Assembly: GCF_000737705.1 (NCBI RefSeq)
Contig: NZ_JPRH01000001.1
Location: 186,001-250,000, forward strand
Reading direction: 5' to 3'
DNA: 64,000 nt
Origin: Chryseobacterium soli
GTDB lineage: Bacteria; Bacteroidota; Bacteroidia; Flavobacteriales; Weeksellaceae
Each line of letters begins with the position of its first letter. Within the stretch, counting starts at the first letter, position 1. A model generated the notes under the pieces. The model searched no databases. It had not been told where the DNA came from and worked only from the letters and a program-made list of their open reading frames with translations. This document shows, in pieces, positions 40,656 to 48,785 of the stretch. The translations under genes and the position numbers were made by a program.

Positions 40656-42281
40656 TTATTTTTTATCCCACCACAATTTTGTTCCTCCGGTATCGGCTCC
40701 GCCTAGATATTGCAAAGCCTGGGAATAATTGAACAGCGAATTTTTAGTATCGGTCGTAAAAGGAATTCTACGAATCATGGCATCTGTACTGATGAGTCCC
40801 CCGCTATCGTTCTGTCTTATTTTAAAAAGAATAGGATATCCGGTTCGTCTCTGTTCTGCCCACGCTTCAGGGCCGTTTGGATACAGGGCCAGCCATTTTT
40901 GGGTAATAATTCGTTCCAGTTTCCTTTCCGTAGAATCGGTATTGTTCCAAGCGATGGTCACTGTGCTCAGCTGGGTATCTCCGGCATTGATATTATTAGC
41001 TGCATTTTTAGGATCAACATAAGGAGCTTCGGTTGCGGTAGTATTTGCAAGATATGTGGCAACATTTGCACTTTTTCCCCACTCCCCAAAAGATTGCTGA
41101 ACTCCGGTTACATAGTTCGTTTCTGCATCACCGGCACCGGCATATCCTCTCAGGGAAGCTTCGGCTTTCAGGAACCAGGCTTCTGCTGCTGTAAACAATT
41201 TAAGTTTACCGTCCGTGGCAGAAAAATAATCGCCATTTGCAGATTTCGCCTGTGGTTGGGAGAATCCTCCGTAGGTTGTTTTTCCATTTAATAAATCAAT
41301 ACCTTGACGGATTCCAATATATTTACCCTGAACACTGCCATCTGTTGCAGGAATGGCATATGCCGGAAGTCTTGGATCATTATATCCGTTCATGTAGGCC
41401 ATCAGAGGTGCTCCGATAAGACAATCTCCCCAGGAATAAATAATAAAACTGAGTTCAGACTGTCCGACACTTATCAATGCATTATCAGCATTATCCGTAA
41501 TTAATCCTGCTGGGGATGCAAAAGCTTCTTCTGCATACTGCTTGGATTTTGCCGGGTCGGCATAACTCATTCGCATAGCAAACCTCAACTTAAGAGAGTT
41601 AGCTAATTTTTCCCATTGGGCTATATTTCCCTGATACACCAAATCCGCCTTTTGTAAAGTAGATTTGTCTTCTACATTTTGTGTACTGGATGTATTCTTT
41701 ATTTTTTCCAAATCGGAAATAGCAGAGGTAAGGTCATTAATGAAGTAATTGTAGGCATCCTGCTGAGAATCGAAATCAGTAACTCCGTTTGCATTCGGTG
41801 TTTCGTATTTACTGTATACTACGGGACCATGATTGTCTGAAACTCTGGCAGCCGTAATCACTTTCAGTATTTTTTTAACGGCAAATGTTGCTGTAAAATC
41901 GATCCCAGGATAGTTATTTTTAGCGGCATTATCAATGATGATGGAATAGTTGAAAATATCCTGCTGTCTTGCAATAATCCTGTTATTCCATCCGTCCATC
42001 ATATAATAGGTCATATTATTTTTTCCCCCGTTAAATTGGGTTGCTGTACTGAACATCCCGCTAAACATATCTGCACTGAGGTTCGGATACAACTGGTAAT
42101 CTGACTGAAGGCCTCTCTGCATAGATTTCATCGGGTTTACCACCGCAATAAAGTCTGCATAAAAATTTTCAGGTCCTCCTAACTTTTCCTGATTATATCG
42201 ATCAAGTTCACTGGTACATCCGGAAGCAGTAAGCAATACCGCTGCTCCAAGTACCCATGTTTTAATAGTAATGAATTTCAT
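40656..42281 (-). CDS. SusD/RagB-type surface glycan-binding lipoprotein (SusD-like 2)
   Basis: A 541-residue outer-membrane lipoprotein with lipobox Ala-Ser-Gly-Cys (Cys22). The all-helical fold of the SusD-like 2 branch is visible: Pro-Met-Lys-Ser-Met-Gln-Arg-Gly-Leu near 50, Asp-Asn-His-Gly-Pro-Val-Val-Tyr-Ser near 148-156, Ala-Met-Arg-Met-Ser-Tyr-Ala-Asp-Pro, Ala-Glu-Ala-Trp-Phe-Leu-Lys-Ala-Glu-Ala and Ala-Trp-Ala-Glu-Gln-Arg-Arg-Thr-Gly-Tyr-Pro near the end. It acts as the lid of the SusC channel. Starts 15 bp after the susC stop. The bound glycan is inferred from the enzymes downstream. Confidence 0.92.
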   Translation of the reverse strand: MKFITIKTWVLGAAVLLTASGCTSELDRYNQEKLGGPENFYADFIAVVNPMKSMQRGLQSDYQLYPNLSADMFSGMFSTATQFNGGKNNMTYYMMDGWNNRIIARQQDIFNYSIIIDNAAKNNYPGIDFTATFAVKKILKVITAARVSDNHGPVVYSKYETPNANGVTDFDSQQDAYNYFINDLTSAISDLEKIKNTSSTQNVEDKSTLQKADLVYQGNIAQWEKLANSLKLRFAMRMSYADPAKSKQYAEEAFASPAGLITDNADNALISVGQSELSFIIYSWGDCLIGAPLMAYMNGYNDPRLPAYAIPATDGSVQGKYIGIRQGIDLLNGKTTYGGFSQPQAKSANGDYFSATDGKLKLFTAAEAWFLKAEASLRGYAGAGDAETNYVTGVQQSFGEWGKSANVATYLANTTATEAPYVDPKNAANNINAGDTQLSTVTIAWNNTDSTERKLERIITQKWLALYPNGPEAWAEQRRTGYPILFKIRQNDSGGLISTDAMIRRIPFTTDTKNSLFNYSQALQYLGGADTGGTKLWWDKK

Positions 42282-42296
42282 TTTCGTATTGTAAAA

Positions 42297-45251
42297 TTAG
42301 AAGTTAGCTTTTAATGATAATCCGATGGAACGGGTAACCGGCAGTCCAAATGAATCTACTCCCACTCCGCCCGGCGTGTTTCCGGATACCTGTTCAGGAT
42401 CAAACGGAGCTTTTTTATAGAAGAAAAACAGATTGGTTCCAATAAGGCTTACCGTTGCATTTCTCATATATTTTGAATCCACATCAAATGTGTATGAAAT
42501 GGAAGCTTGTCGTAAACGTACTGTTGTAGCGCTATACATGTAGGCCTCATCAATCCCTGTCCCGTTATTAATCCCACCGGTTGCTGAATAATAGGCTCTT
42601 GCATCGGTTTTTCCGTTATAAGCGGTTCCTGCCTGTGGTGTTCCGGGTGCATATACTGCATTGGGAATAGACACTCCGCCTGCATCTCTGGCATCGGCAG
42701 AAGCTTTACTTACGCCGTACAGATCATTCGCTTTTTCAGTGAGAGATAATACTTTACCTCCAAATTTCCCATCAACGAGGAAGGAAATCCCCAATTTTCC
42801 AATGTTAAAAGCATTATTAAAGCCTATAATAAATTTAGGATTCGGGGTTCCTAAATAGCCCAAACTGCCTGTCGTGGCTAACGGAACTCCATTGGCATCC
42901 ACCAGAATACGTCCCTGATCATCTCTCTGGAATTTAATTCCATAAATATCCCCGAACGATCCGCCCAGTTTCATTTTAGTATAATTTCCGCCGCCGGTCA
43001 ATGAAAAAAGCTGATCCTGCGGAACACTGATGCTGGTAGGAAATAATTCTACAATCTTATTTTTATTCGCTGATCCATTCACCATAGCAGTCCATCCAAA
43101 TTTTTCTGAACTGAAAATTTTGTAAGACAAAGAAGATTCAAAACCTGTATTCTGTATTTTCCCTGCATTGATGTAATATGAGCCTGAAGGAATCCCTCCT
43201 AAGTTGGAAGAAATTGCCGTCTCCAATAACTGATTGGTGGCATTGGAGTTATAATAAGTGATGTCAAAACTCAATCGGTTTTTAAACAATCTCAGCTCTG
43301 TTCCTGCTTCAAACGTTTTATTAAGTTCCGGTTTTGGAGATAGCTCCTGAATACTGGTCACAAATGAACTCTTAGGATATACGATGGTTCCGGCATCTAC
43401 CCCGTAAGAATAGGCTTTATAATATTCCAACATGGCATTTGAAATATTCGACGGTAACCCTAAACCAACTGTAGCATAAGACGCCCGTACTTTCCAGAAA
43501 TCAATCACTTCCGGAAGTTTAAACACAGAAGATAATATGGCATTCGCTCCTACAGATTCATAGTCAAAGCCTTTTCTTCCAGTTAAAGCCAGAGTAGAAT
43601 CCCAGTCGTTTCTAAATGTCATATCCACATAGAACATATTTTTATATCCGACAGATGCACTCGCAAAGAATGATTGTACCTGTTTTTTCATATTCCAGTA
43701 GATATTATGATATCCATCGCCCGGAGCTCTGTTCACGGCCCATTGCAGATTATTTAAAGTAAACAGGTTTGGGTTTGCCAGATAAGAATTATCAATCTGG
43801 GTTACTTTGTTTCTTGTCGTATTAATACTTCCTCCTACCGTAAAGTCCAGCGAAATATCGTCCGTTAATTTGGGATTACCAATAAGTAAAGCATCTCCAT
43901 AGGTAGAAGAATTTTCATATACATTTTTAAGAAGCCTTCCGTTGAGTCCGTTGGCGAGCAAAGCAGGATCTGAATAGGCAGAAATATCACGCTGGCTGTC
44001 GGAAATGTTCCAGCTATAATTCCCACGCACTCTGGCAGAAAGCCATGGGTTAATCTGATAGGACAATGCAATGGAACTGTAGGCGTTTTTATTGCTGACT
44101 GTCACCTGGTTTCTGTTCAGGATCCAATATGGATTCTGAGTAGCCGGATTTCCTTTGAAAGCGCCATCCGGCCCTATTTCCCACCAGTTTTGTGCAGGAA
44201 GTAACCGCGTTTTATTGAGGTAGGAATAATTATCCGGTCCGTACTGATCAAAATCTACCCCTCTCGGCAGCCAATACAAACTCACCAATGGTGAGAAAGA
44301 AGCTCCCGGAGTCTGCCTGTTTTTACTGTTTTGGAGGGAACCTATGAAGTTCGCATCTAATGTCAGCTTATCATCCAGGTATTTACTTGAGTTCCTGAAA
44401 GAAACATTATACTGATCAAAATAAGACATGGGTACCACTCCTTTATTCGTGGTATTTCCAATAGAGAAATAATTCGTTGATTTTTCATTTCCCGATTGAA
44501 AAGAAAGGCTGTTAACCCAAGTCGTTCCGTTTTGCAGAAAATCTTTGAGATAATCTTTCGAAGATCCTTTGGCTCCCCAGCTATAAATAGAAGAACCCGG
44601 AGTTTCGTTGGGTACCGCAGGATCATAAGACAAATAGCTATGCTGTAATTTAGGCAGACTGTATGCATTATCTACCGTGAGACTGGTACTATAGCTAATG
44701 ATACTTCTTCCGGCACGGACTTTTTTAGTGGTAATCAATATCGCCCCGTTACCTCCGGCAGAGCCGTACAGCGCGGAAGCAGAAGCTCCTTTTAAGAAAT
44801 TGATGCTTTCAATATCATCGGGATTAATGGAGCTCAGTACATCACCGGGATCCGGCATAGAGGAATACTGGCTTATTTCCGGAGCTTTTCCCGCTTCGTT
44901 AATAATTGGGATTCCGTCGATTACATAGAGCGGCTGGCTGTTGGATACCGATTTGTTTCCTCTCATAATCACCCTTACAGAACTCCCCACACCGTTGGTT
45001 CTATTGATCTGAACATTAGAAACCTTTCCGTTGATGGAATTTAAAAGATTGGGAGTTTTTACTTCCGTCAGCTCATCTCCGCCAATCTGCTGGCTGGAGT
45101 AGGTCAGAGAACGCGCCTGTCTTTTTATCCCTAAAGAGGTAACAACCACTTCCTGGATATCAGTTGTTTTAGCAGAATCAGCCGTCTTTGTATTTTGTGC
45201 ATACCCAAATAAAGAAAAAGCTAATAAAACCGGAATAACTGTTTTTCTCAT
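42297..45251 (-). CDS. SusC/RagA-type TonB-linked outer-membrane transporter, without N-terminal carboxypeptidase-like domain
   Basis: A 984-residue barrel that takes up glycans together with the SusD lipoprotein next to it. After the signal peptide (1-18) the TonB box and plug begin almost at once (Ile-Gln-Glu-Val-Val-Val-Thr-Ser-Leu-Gly from about 32), with Gly-Lys-Val, Val-Arg-Gly-Asn, Pro-Leu-Tyr-Val-Ile-Asp-Gly and Ala-Ser-Ala-Leu-Tyr-Gly-Ser; the roughly 80-residue domain usually ahead of the plug is absent. The barrel ends in Ser-Leu-Lys-Ala-Asn-Phe. It opens the glycan operon, with the AraC regulator upstream. Confidence 0.93.
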   Translation of the reverse strand: MRKTVIPVLLAFSLFGYAQNTKTADSAKTTDIQEVVVTSLGIKRQARSLTYSSQQIGGDELTEVKTPNLLNSINGKVSNVQINRTNGVGSSVRVIMRGNKSVSNSQPLYVIDGIPIINEAGKAPEISQYSSMPDPGDVLSSINPDDIESINFLKGASASALYGSAGGNGAILITTKKVRAGRSIISYSTSLTVDNAYSLPKLQHSYLSYDPAVPNETPGSSIYSWGAKGSSKDYLKDFLQNGTTWVNSLSFQSGNEKSTNYFSIGNTTNKGVVPMSYFDQYNVSFRNSSKYLDDKLTLDANFIGSLQNSKNRQTPGASFSPLVSLYWLPRGVDFDQYGPDNYSYLNKTRLLPAQNWWEIGPDGAFKGNPATQNPYWILNRNQVTVSNKNAYSSIALSYQINPWLSARVRGNYSWNISDSQRDISAYSDPALLANGLNGRLLKNVYENSSTYGDALLIGNPKLTDDISLDFTVGGSINTTRNKVTQIDNSYLANPNLFTLNNLQWAVNRAPGDGYHNIYWNMKKQVQSFFASASVGYKNMFYVDMTFRNDWDSTLALTGRKGFDYESVGANAILSSVFKLPEVIDFWKVRASYATVGLGLPSNISNAMLEYYKAYSYGVDAGTIVYPKSSFVTSIQELSPKPELNKTFEAGTELRLFKNRLSFDITYYNSNATNQLLETAISSNLGGIPSGSYYINAGKIQNTGFESSLSYKIFSSEKFGWTAMVNGSANKNKIVELFPTSISVPQDQLFSLTGGGNYTKMKLGGSFGDIYGIKFQRDDQGRILVDANGVPLATTGSLGYLGTPNPKFIIGFNNAFNIGKLGISFLVDGKFGGKVLSLTEKANDLYGVSKASADARDAGGVSIPNAVYAPGTPQAGTAYNGKTDARAYYSATGGINNGTGIDEAYMYSATTVRLRQASISYTFDVDSKYMRNATVSLIGTNLFFFYKKAPFDPEQVSGNTPGGVGVDSFGLPVTRSIGLSLKANF

Positions 45252-45570
45252 AAATTTTAGATTTGTTAAGGGTTATTTTGAATTAAATCCCAATCAAATA
45301 TTGTTTTTCTATTGTAAAACAAATTCCATTTATTTTTCCTCAACATTATACATCGGATGCATCAAATAATTAAAGTTTTGTTAAGATTTAATTCATATTA
45401 GCAAATCTAAATTTTGTTGCCAACCGGATATAATACTATTTTATCATAAAACGATATTATTTTTTCATACATTTTTAAAAACAACCCACAAACAATTGAT
45501 TTTAATATACATACACTGTTATTGAAGTTGTAAAATTAATGGCATTTTCATGGCAATTTCCAGCAAAAAA
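45252..45570 (-). promoter_or_regulatory. Upstream region of the glycan operon with -7 box TAGATTTG
   Basis: About 320 bp between the AraC terminator and susC. On the minus strand TAGATTTG at 45402-45409 is a full TAnnTTTG match and would give a leader of about 145 bases. Nothing coding was seen. Two short palindromes (GATGCATC near 45357) could be regulator sites. The region is the likely target of the AraC protein encoded next to it. Confidence 0.4.
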
Positions 45571-45598
45571 AAGATCCGAATGGTTAAATCCGGATCTT
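45571..45598 (-). terminator. Terminator of the AraC gene
   Basis: AAGATCCG and CGGATCTT form an 8-bp stem with a 12-bp loop; the minus strand ends in eight Ts. It lies 30 bp after the AraC stop and separates the regulator from susC. Confidence 0.75.
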
Positions 45599-45627
45599 AA
45601 GAGCATAATTATATGAGGAAATAAAAG

Positions 45628-46506
45628 TTATTCTATTTTTTTCACTCCCTTAAACTGTTCTCTGAATTCTGTAGGCGTTGTTTTTTTTACGGATTTAAAA
45701 ACCTTATTAAAATTTGCGATATTATTAAATCCGGCTTCAAAAGCAATTTCAAAAACAGTAAGATTTTTTTCCATAAGCCATCGGGCTGCGTAACTGATTC
45801 TTATTTCATTAAGGTAATTCACGAAAGTTTTACCTATCCTTTTTTTAATAAATCTGTTGAAGGTAACATTGCTCATATTTACCAATGAGGCTGCGTCGTT
45901 CAGCGTTATTTTATTTTCAAAATTCTTATGCACAAAATCATGAATGATTTTCATTTTATCATTATCAGCAAAGGTTTCGAGTTCTATGCTATACGATGAT
46001 AAGAGTGTGGTATTTTCAGCAGTGGCCAATTCATTCAGGATTTTCATGATCTCAATGAAAGACTCAAAACTGTCCATTTTCGATAAATTAAGAAAAGAAT
46101 CCTTCAGTTTCTCTGCCGTTTCCTGAGAAAACAAGATCCCTTTAATGGAATCTTTTATCATTGTATTGATGGGTTTCAGAATATTTTTCTCCATCAGTGA
46201 CTGGTTAAAGAAATCCTGATTAAACTGCACGGTGATCTCATGTGTTTTCTTATGCTTATTCCTGTAGTTTGCCCAGCAGTGCGGCAGATTGGGACCAACC
46301 AGCACCAATTCTATATTTCCTATTTCTCCCGTATGATCGCCAATCATCCGGCGGTAGCCTTTGCCTTTGTAAATAAAATTAATCTCTATTTCCGGATGAT
46401 AATGATAAGGAAAATCGAATGATGCTTTTATCCGGTCAAACACAAGAAAACTATCCTCAGGAGATAATGGCGTTATTTCTCTCAAAATATTTTCTAGCTT
46501 ACTCAT
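45628..46506 (-). CDS. AraC-family regulator beside the glycan locus
   Basis: A 292-residue regulator: N-terminal cupin-like sensor (Phe-Pro-Tyr-His-Tyr-His-Pro-Glu-Ile-Glu-Ile-Asn near 33-44, then Gly-Pro-Asn-Leu-Pro-His-Cys-Trp) and a C-terminal pair of HTH motifs from about 190 (Ile-Thr-Leu-Asn-Asp-Ala-Ala-Ser-Leu-Val-Asn-Met-Ser; Thr-Val-Phe-Glu-Ile-Ala-Phe-Glu-Ala-Gly-Phe-Asn-Asn-Ile; Pro-Thr-Glu-Phe-Arg). It probably senses a released sugar and drives the operon that begins at susC. No sigma/anti-sigma pair or hybrid two-component sensor was found in this window. Confidence 0.88.
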   Translation of the reverse strand: MSKLENILREITPLSPEDSFLVFDRIKASFDFPYHYHPEIEINFIYKGKGYRRMIGDHTGEIGNIELVLVGPNLPHCWANYRNKHKKTHEITVQFNQDFFNQSLMEKNILKPINTMIKDSIKGILFSQETAEKLKDSFLNLSKMDSFESFIEIMKILNELATAENTTLLSSYSIELETFADNDKMKIIHDFVHKNFENKITLNDAASLVNMSNVTFNRFIKKRIGKTFVNYLNEIRISYAARWLMEKNLTVFEIAFEAGFNNIANFNKVFKSVKKTTPTEFREQFKGVKKIE

Positions 46507-46663
46507 AGGTTCTTTGAAAAATTTAAATTACAGTACAGATTCAGACTTTATAAAATGGACACAACAGTATCAACGGAAATATATGAATTTTTATATGTAT
46601 TGTTAAAGAAAGTAATACCATTCAAAATCCAGCTTTTTTGTATCTTTAAACTAAAGTAACTAT

Positions 46664-47536
46664 ATGGTATTGGAAGATCTCGTTTTTGAAGATAATTATA
46701 AGAAATTCGGGCTGAATGTATTTTCTAATGAAAACCTTGACACCATCAACAGTATAAAGGCTCATCCCTATATTAAAATCCTTTTTGTTCCTGCCGGATA
46801 TGAACTTATGATCGATTTTAATCATCACATCACGAAAGCGCCTACTCTGTTTTTCCTTACCTATCAATATCTGGACATTAAAAACGGAGGAACCGATGAA
46901 GCCTCTTTCCTGTATTACAACCGCGATTTTTACTGTATTCAGATCCACGATAAAGAAGTTGCCTGTGATGGACTGCTTTTTCATAATGTTTTTGAAATCC
47001 CGAATGTGGAGCTTGATCATGCTGAAACCATTATTATTCAAAATTTATTCGGTCATATAAAAGATGAACTCGAATGGAAAGAATCTTCAAGCGAGGAAAT
47101 GATAAGAACTTATTTGAAACAGATCATCATCCGCACCACCAGAAAATGGAAGAAACAAAATCTGAAGACGGATACGGTGAATATACCGAACAATGAACTG
47201 GATGTTTTCAGGGATTTCAGCAGATATCTGGAGATTCATTTCAGGGAAAAACATCAGGTTGCCGACTATGCAGAACTTCTTCACATCGCTCCCAAAACCT
47301 TAACTCATAAATTCAAAAACCTGCATCTGGAGTCTCCCAATCAATTCATCATCAACCGGATTTTACTGGAAGCAAAAAGATTATTATTCTATACAGACAA
47401 GAGCGTGAAAGAAATCGCATACGATCTTGGATATGAAGATCCAGCTTATTTCAATCGTCTTTTTACCCAAAAAACGGGACATACGCCTTCAAACTTTAAA
47501 AAAAATTACGCCTCGGGAAAAAAGTACAATATTTAA
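46664..47536 (+). CDS. AraC-family regulator
   Basis: A 290-residue protein with an N-terminal sensor that does not match a strong cupin motif (Tyr-Glu-Leu-Met-Ile-Asp-Phe; Val-Ala-Cys-Asp-Gly-Leu-Leu-Phe) and C-terminal AraC HTH pair from about 185: Val-Ala-Asp-Tyr-Ala-Glu-Leu-Leu-His-Ile-Ala; Ser-Val-Lys-Glu-Ile-Ala-Tyr-Asp-Leu-Gly-Tyr-Glu-Asp-Pro-Ala-Tyr-Phe-Asn-Arg; Gly-His-Thr-Pro-Ser. It is divergent from the other AraC gene and 91 bp before osmC, which may be its target. A near -7 box, TATCTTTA, lies at 46641. Confidence 0.88.
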   Translation: MVLEDLVFEDNYKKFGLNVFSNENLDTINSIKAHPYIKILFVPAGYELMIDFNHHITKAPTLFFLTYQYLDIKNGGTDEASFLYYNRDFYCIQIHDKEVACDGLLFHNVFEIPNVELDHAETIIIQNLFGHIKDELEWKESSSEEMIRTYLKQIIIRTTRKWKKQNLKTDTVNIPNNELDVFRDFSRYLEIHFREKHQVADYAELLHIAPKTLTHKFKNLHLESPNQFIINRILLEAKRLLFYTDKSVKEIAYDLGYEDPAYFNRLFTQKTGHTPSNFKKNYASGKKYNI

Positions 47537-47572
47537 GCCTTTTTATCTATCGTATTGAACCATTACCCGACT

Positions 47573-47580
47573 TACCTTTG
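47573..47580 (+). promoter_or_regulatory. -7 box TACCTTTG of osmC
   Basis: A full TAnnTTTG match, 47 bp before the osmC ATG. Confidence 0.5.
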
Positions 47581-47627
47581 TAACATCAAAAATAAAATAT
47601 TTACTAAAACAACAAAAAACAAACATT

Positions 47628-48044
47628 ATGAGACGTAACGCAACAGCCGTTTGGAACGGTAACATCAAAGAAGGGAAAGGACATTTAACGACTCAAAGTA
47701 CAACGTTGAATGAAACTCAATATTCTTTCAACAGCCGTTTTGCTGACGGAGTGGGAACCAATCCTGAAGAATTGCTGGCAGCAGCCCATGCAGGATGTTT
47801 TACCATGAAATTAAGCGCAGAGCTTTCACAAGCAGGATTCACTCCTGAAGAACTGAAAACGACTTCCGTGATTACGCTTGATCCTAACATCGGAAAGATC
47901 ACCAAATCTGAACTAACATTAACGGCAAAGGTTCCAGGTTTATCAGAAGAAGAATTTCAAAAATATGCTAAAATTGCTGAAGAAGGATGCCCGGTAAGCG
48001 CTGCTTTCAATTTTGAAATTACATTGAATGCCACATTATCTTAA
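47628..48044 (+). CDS. OsmC-family hydroperoxide reductase
   Basis: A 138-residue thiol peroxidase that reduces organic hydroperoxides. It has the two redox Cys of the family: Ala-Ala-His-Ala-Gly-Cys-Phe near 53-59 and Glu-Glu-Gly-Cys-Pro-Val-Ser near 119-125. Start at ATG 47628 with the Arg-Arg-Asn-Ala-Thr-Ala-Val-Trp opening typical of OsmC proteins. Transcribed alone, with its own promoter; 125 bp separate it from the TetR gene. Confidence 0.92.
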   Translation: MRRNATAVWNGNIKEGKGHLTTQSTTLNETQYSFNSRFADGVGTNPEELLAAAHAGCFTMKLSAELSQAGFTPEELKTTSVITLDPNIGKITKSELTLTAKVPGLSEEEFQKYAKIAEEGCPVSAAFNFEITLNATLS

Positions 48045-48117
48045 AATAAGCTGTATCACAACGATATAAAGCATTGAAATCTGAGCACAACAAATCGCTC
48101 AGATTTCATTTGTAAAT

Positions 48118-48141
48118 AAAATATACCAAGTGGTATATTTT
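48118..48141. promoter_or_regulatory. 24-bp palindromic operator of the TetR gene
   Basis: Two 11-bp arms (AAAATATACCA... read as AAAATATACCA and TGGTATATTTT) flank AG and match perfectly; the core TATACC...GGTATA is typical of TetR-type operators. It ends 2 bp before the -7 box, so a bound repressor would block the polymerase. Confidence 0.75.
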
Positions 48142-48143
48142 TG

Positions 48144-48151
48144 TATCTTTG
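48144..48151 (+). promoter_or_regulatory. -7 box TATCTTTG of the TetR-thiolase-thioesterase-fabF operon
   Basis: A full TAnnTTTG match, directly downstream of the 24-bp operator, 18 bp before the ATG at 48170. Confidence 0.65.
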
Positions 48152-48169
48152 CTGAAAATTGCAACTGAA

Positions 48170-48775
48170 ATGTCAAAAGCAGAAAAGACAAAACAATTCA
48201 TCATTGAGAAAACAGCTTCCTTGTTTAATACTAAAGGCTATACCTCGACCTCACTTTCTGATATTACAGAAGCAACAGGATTAACAAAAGGGAGCATCTA
48301 TGGAAATTTTGAAAACAAAGATGAAGTAGCTCTTGAGGTATACCGATACAATGCAGGTGTTTTAGCAAAAAATATGTCAAGATCCTTTGGGGACGAATTT
48401 CCTACAACTTTCAATAAACTGCATGCTTTTGTTGATTTTTACCGAAAAAACTGGAAAGTAGTTTTTTCAAACGGCGGATGCCCGCTCATGAATGCCGCTA
48501 CAGAAGCGGATGATACTTTTCCTGTCCTTAAAAAACAGGTTCAATCGTCTTTTGAAGAATGGAAAAAGAAAATCGGATCTGTGATTGCAGAAGGGCAGAA
48601 TAATGGAGAAATCCATAAAGACCGGAACTCCGAAGAATATGCTTCCCTATTTATCATGCTGATCGAAGGAGGTATTTTACTTTCTAAAACAACAGGAGAA
48701 ATTAAATTTTTACACCTGGCTCTGGATAGGATACTCAGCCTGATTGATAAAGAACTTACCATCATTCCATCATAA
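48170..48775 (+). CDS. TetR-family repressor, probable autoregulator of a lipid operon
   Basis: A 201-residue repressor from ATG 48170 (a TTG 21 bp upstream lies in the promoter box). The N-terminal HTH is clear: Ile-Ile-Glu-Lys-Thr-Ala-Ser-Leu-Phe-Asn-Thr-Lys-Gly-Tyr, Leu-Ser-Asp-Ile-Thr-Glu-Ala-Thr-Gly-Leu-Thr-Lys-Gly-Ser-Ile-Tyr. The C-terminal ligand domain has Asn-Gly-Gly-Cys-Pro-Leu near 102-107, as in NemR-like proteins that sense reactive compounds by Cys. It overlaps by position (10 bp gap) with the thiolase gene, so it is in the operon it likely controls. Confidence 0.9.
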   Translation: MSKAEKTKQFIIEKTASLFNTKGYTSTSLSDITEATGLTKGSIYGNFENKDEVALEVYRYNAGVLAKNMSRSFGDEFPTTFNKLHAFVDFYRKNWKVVFSNGGCPLMNAATEADDTFPVLKKQVQSSFEEWKKKIGSVIAEGQNNGEIHKDRNSEEYASLFIMLIEGGILLSKTTGEIKFLHLALDRILSLIDKELTIIPS

Positions 48776-48785
48776 AATTCATCTT

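Noticed and set aside
40710..41291. 193-codon plus-strand frame opposite the SusD gene
   Set aside because: Lies fully within a clear SusD-like gene and has no start context or protein pattern.
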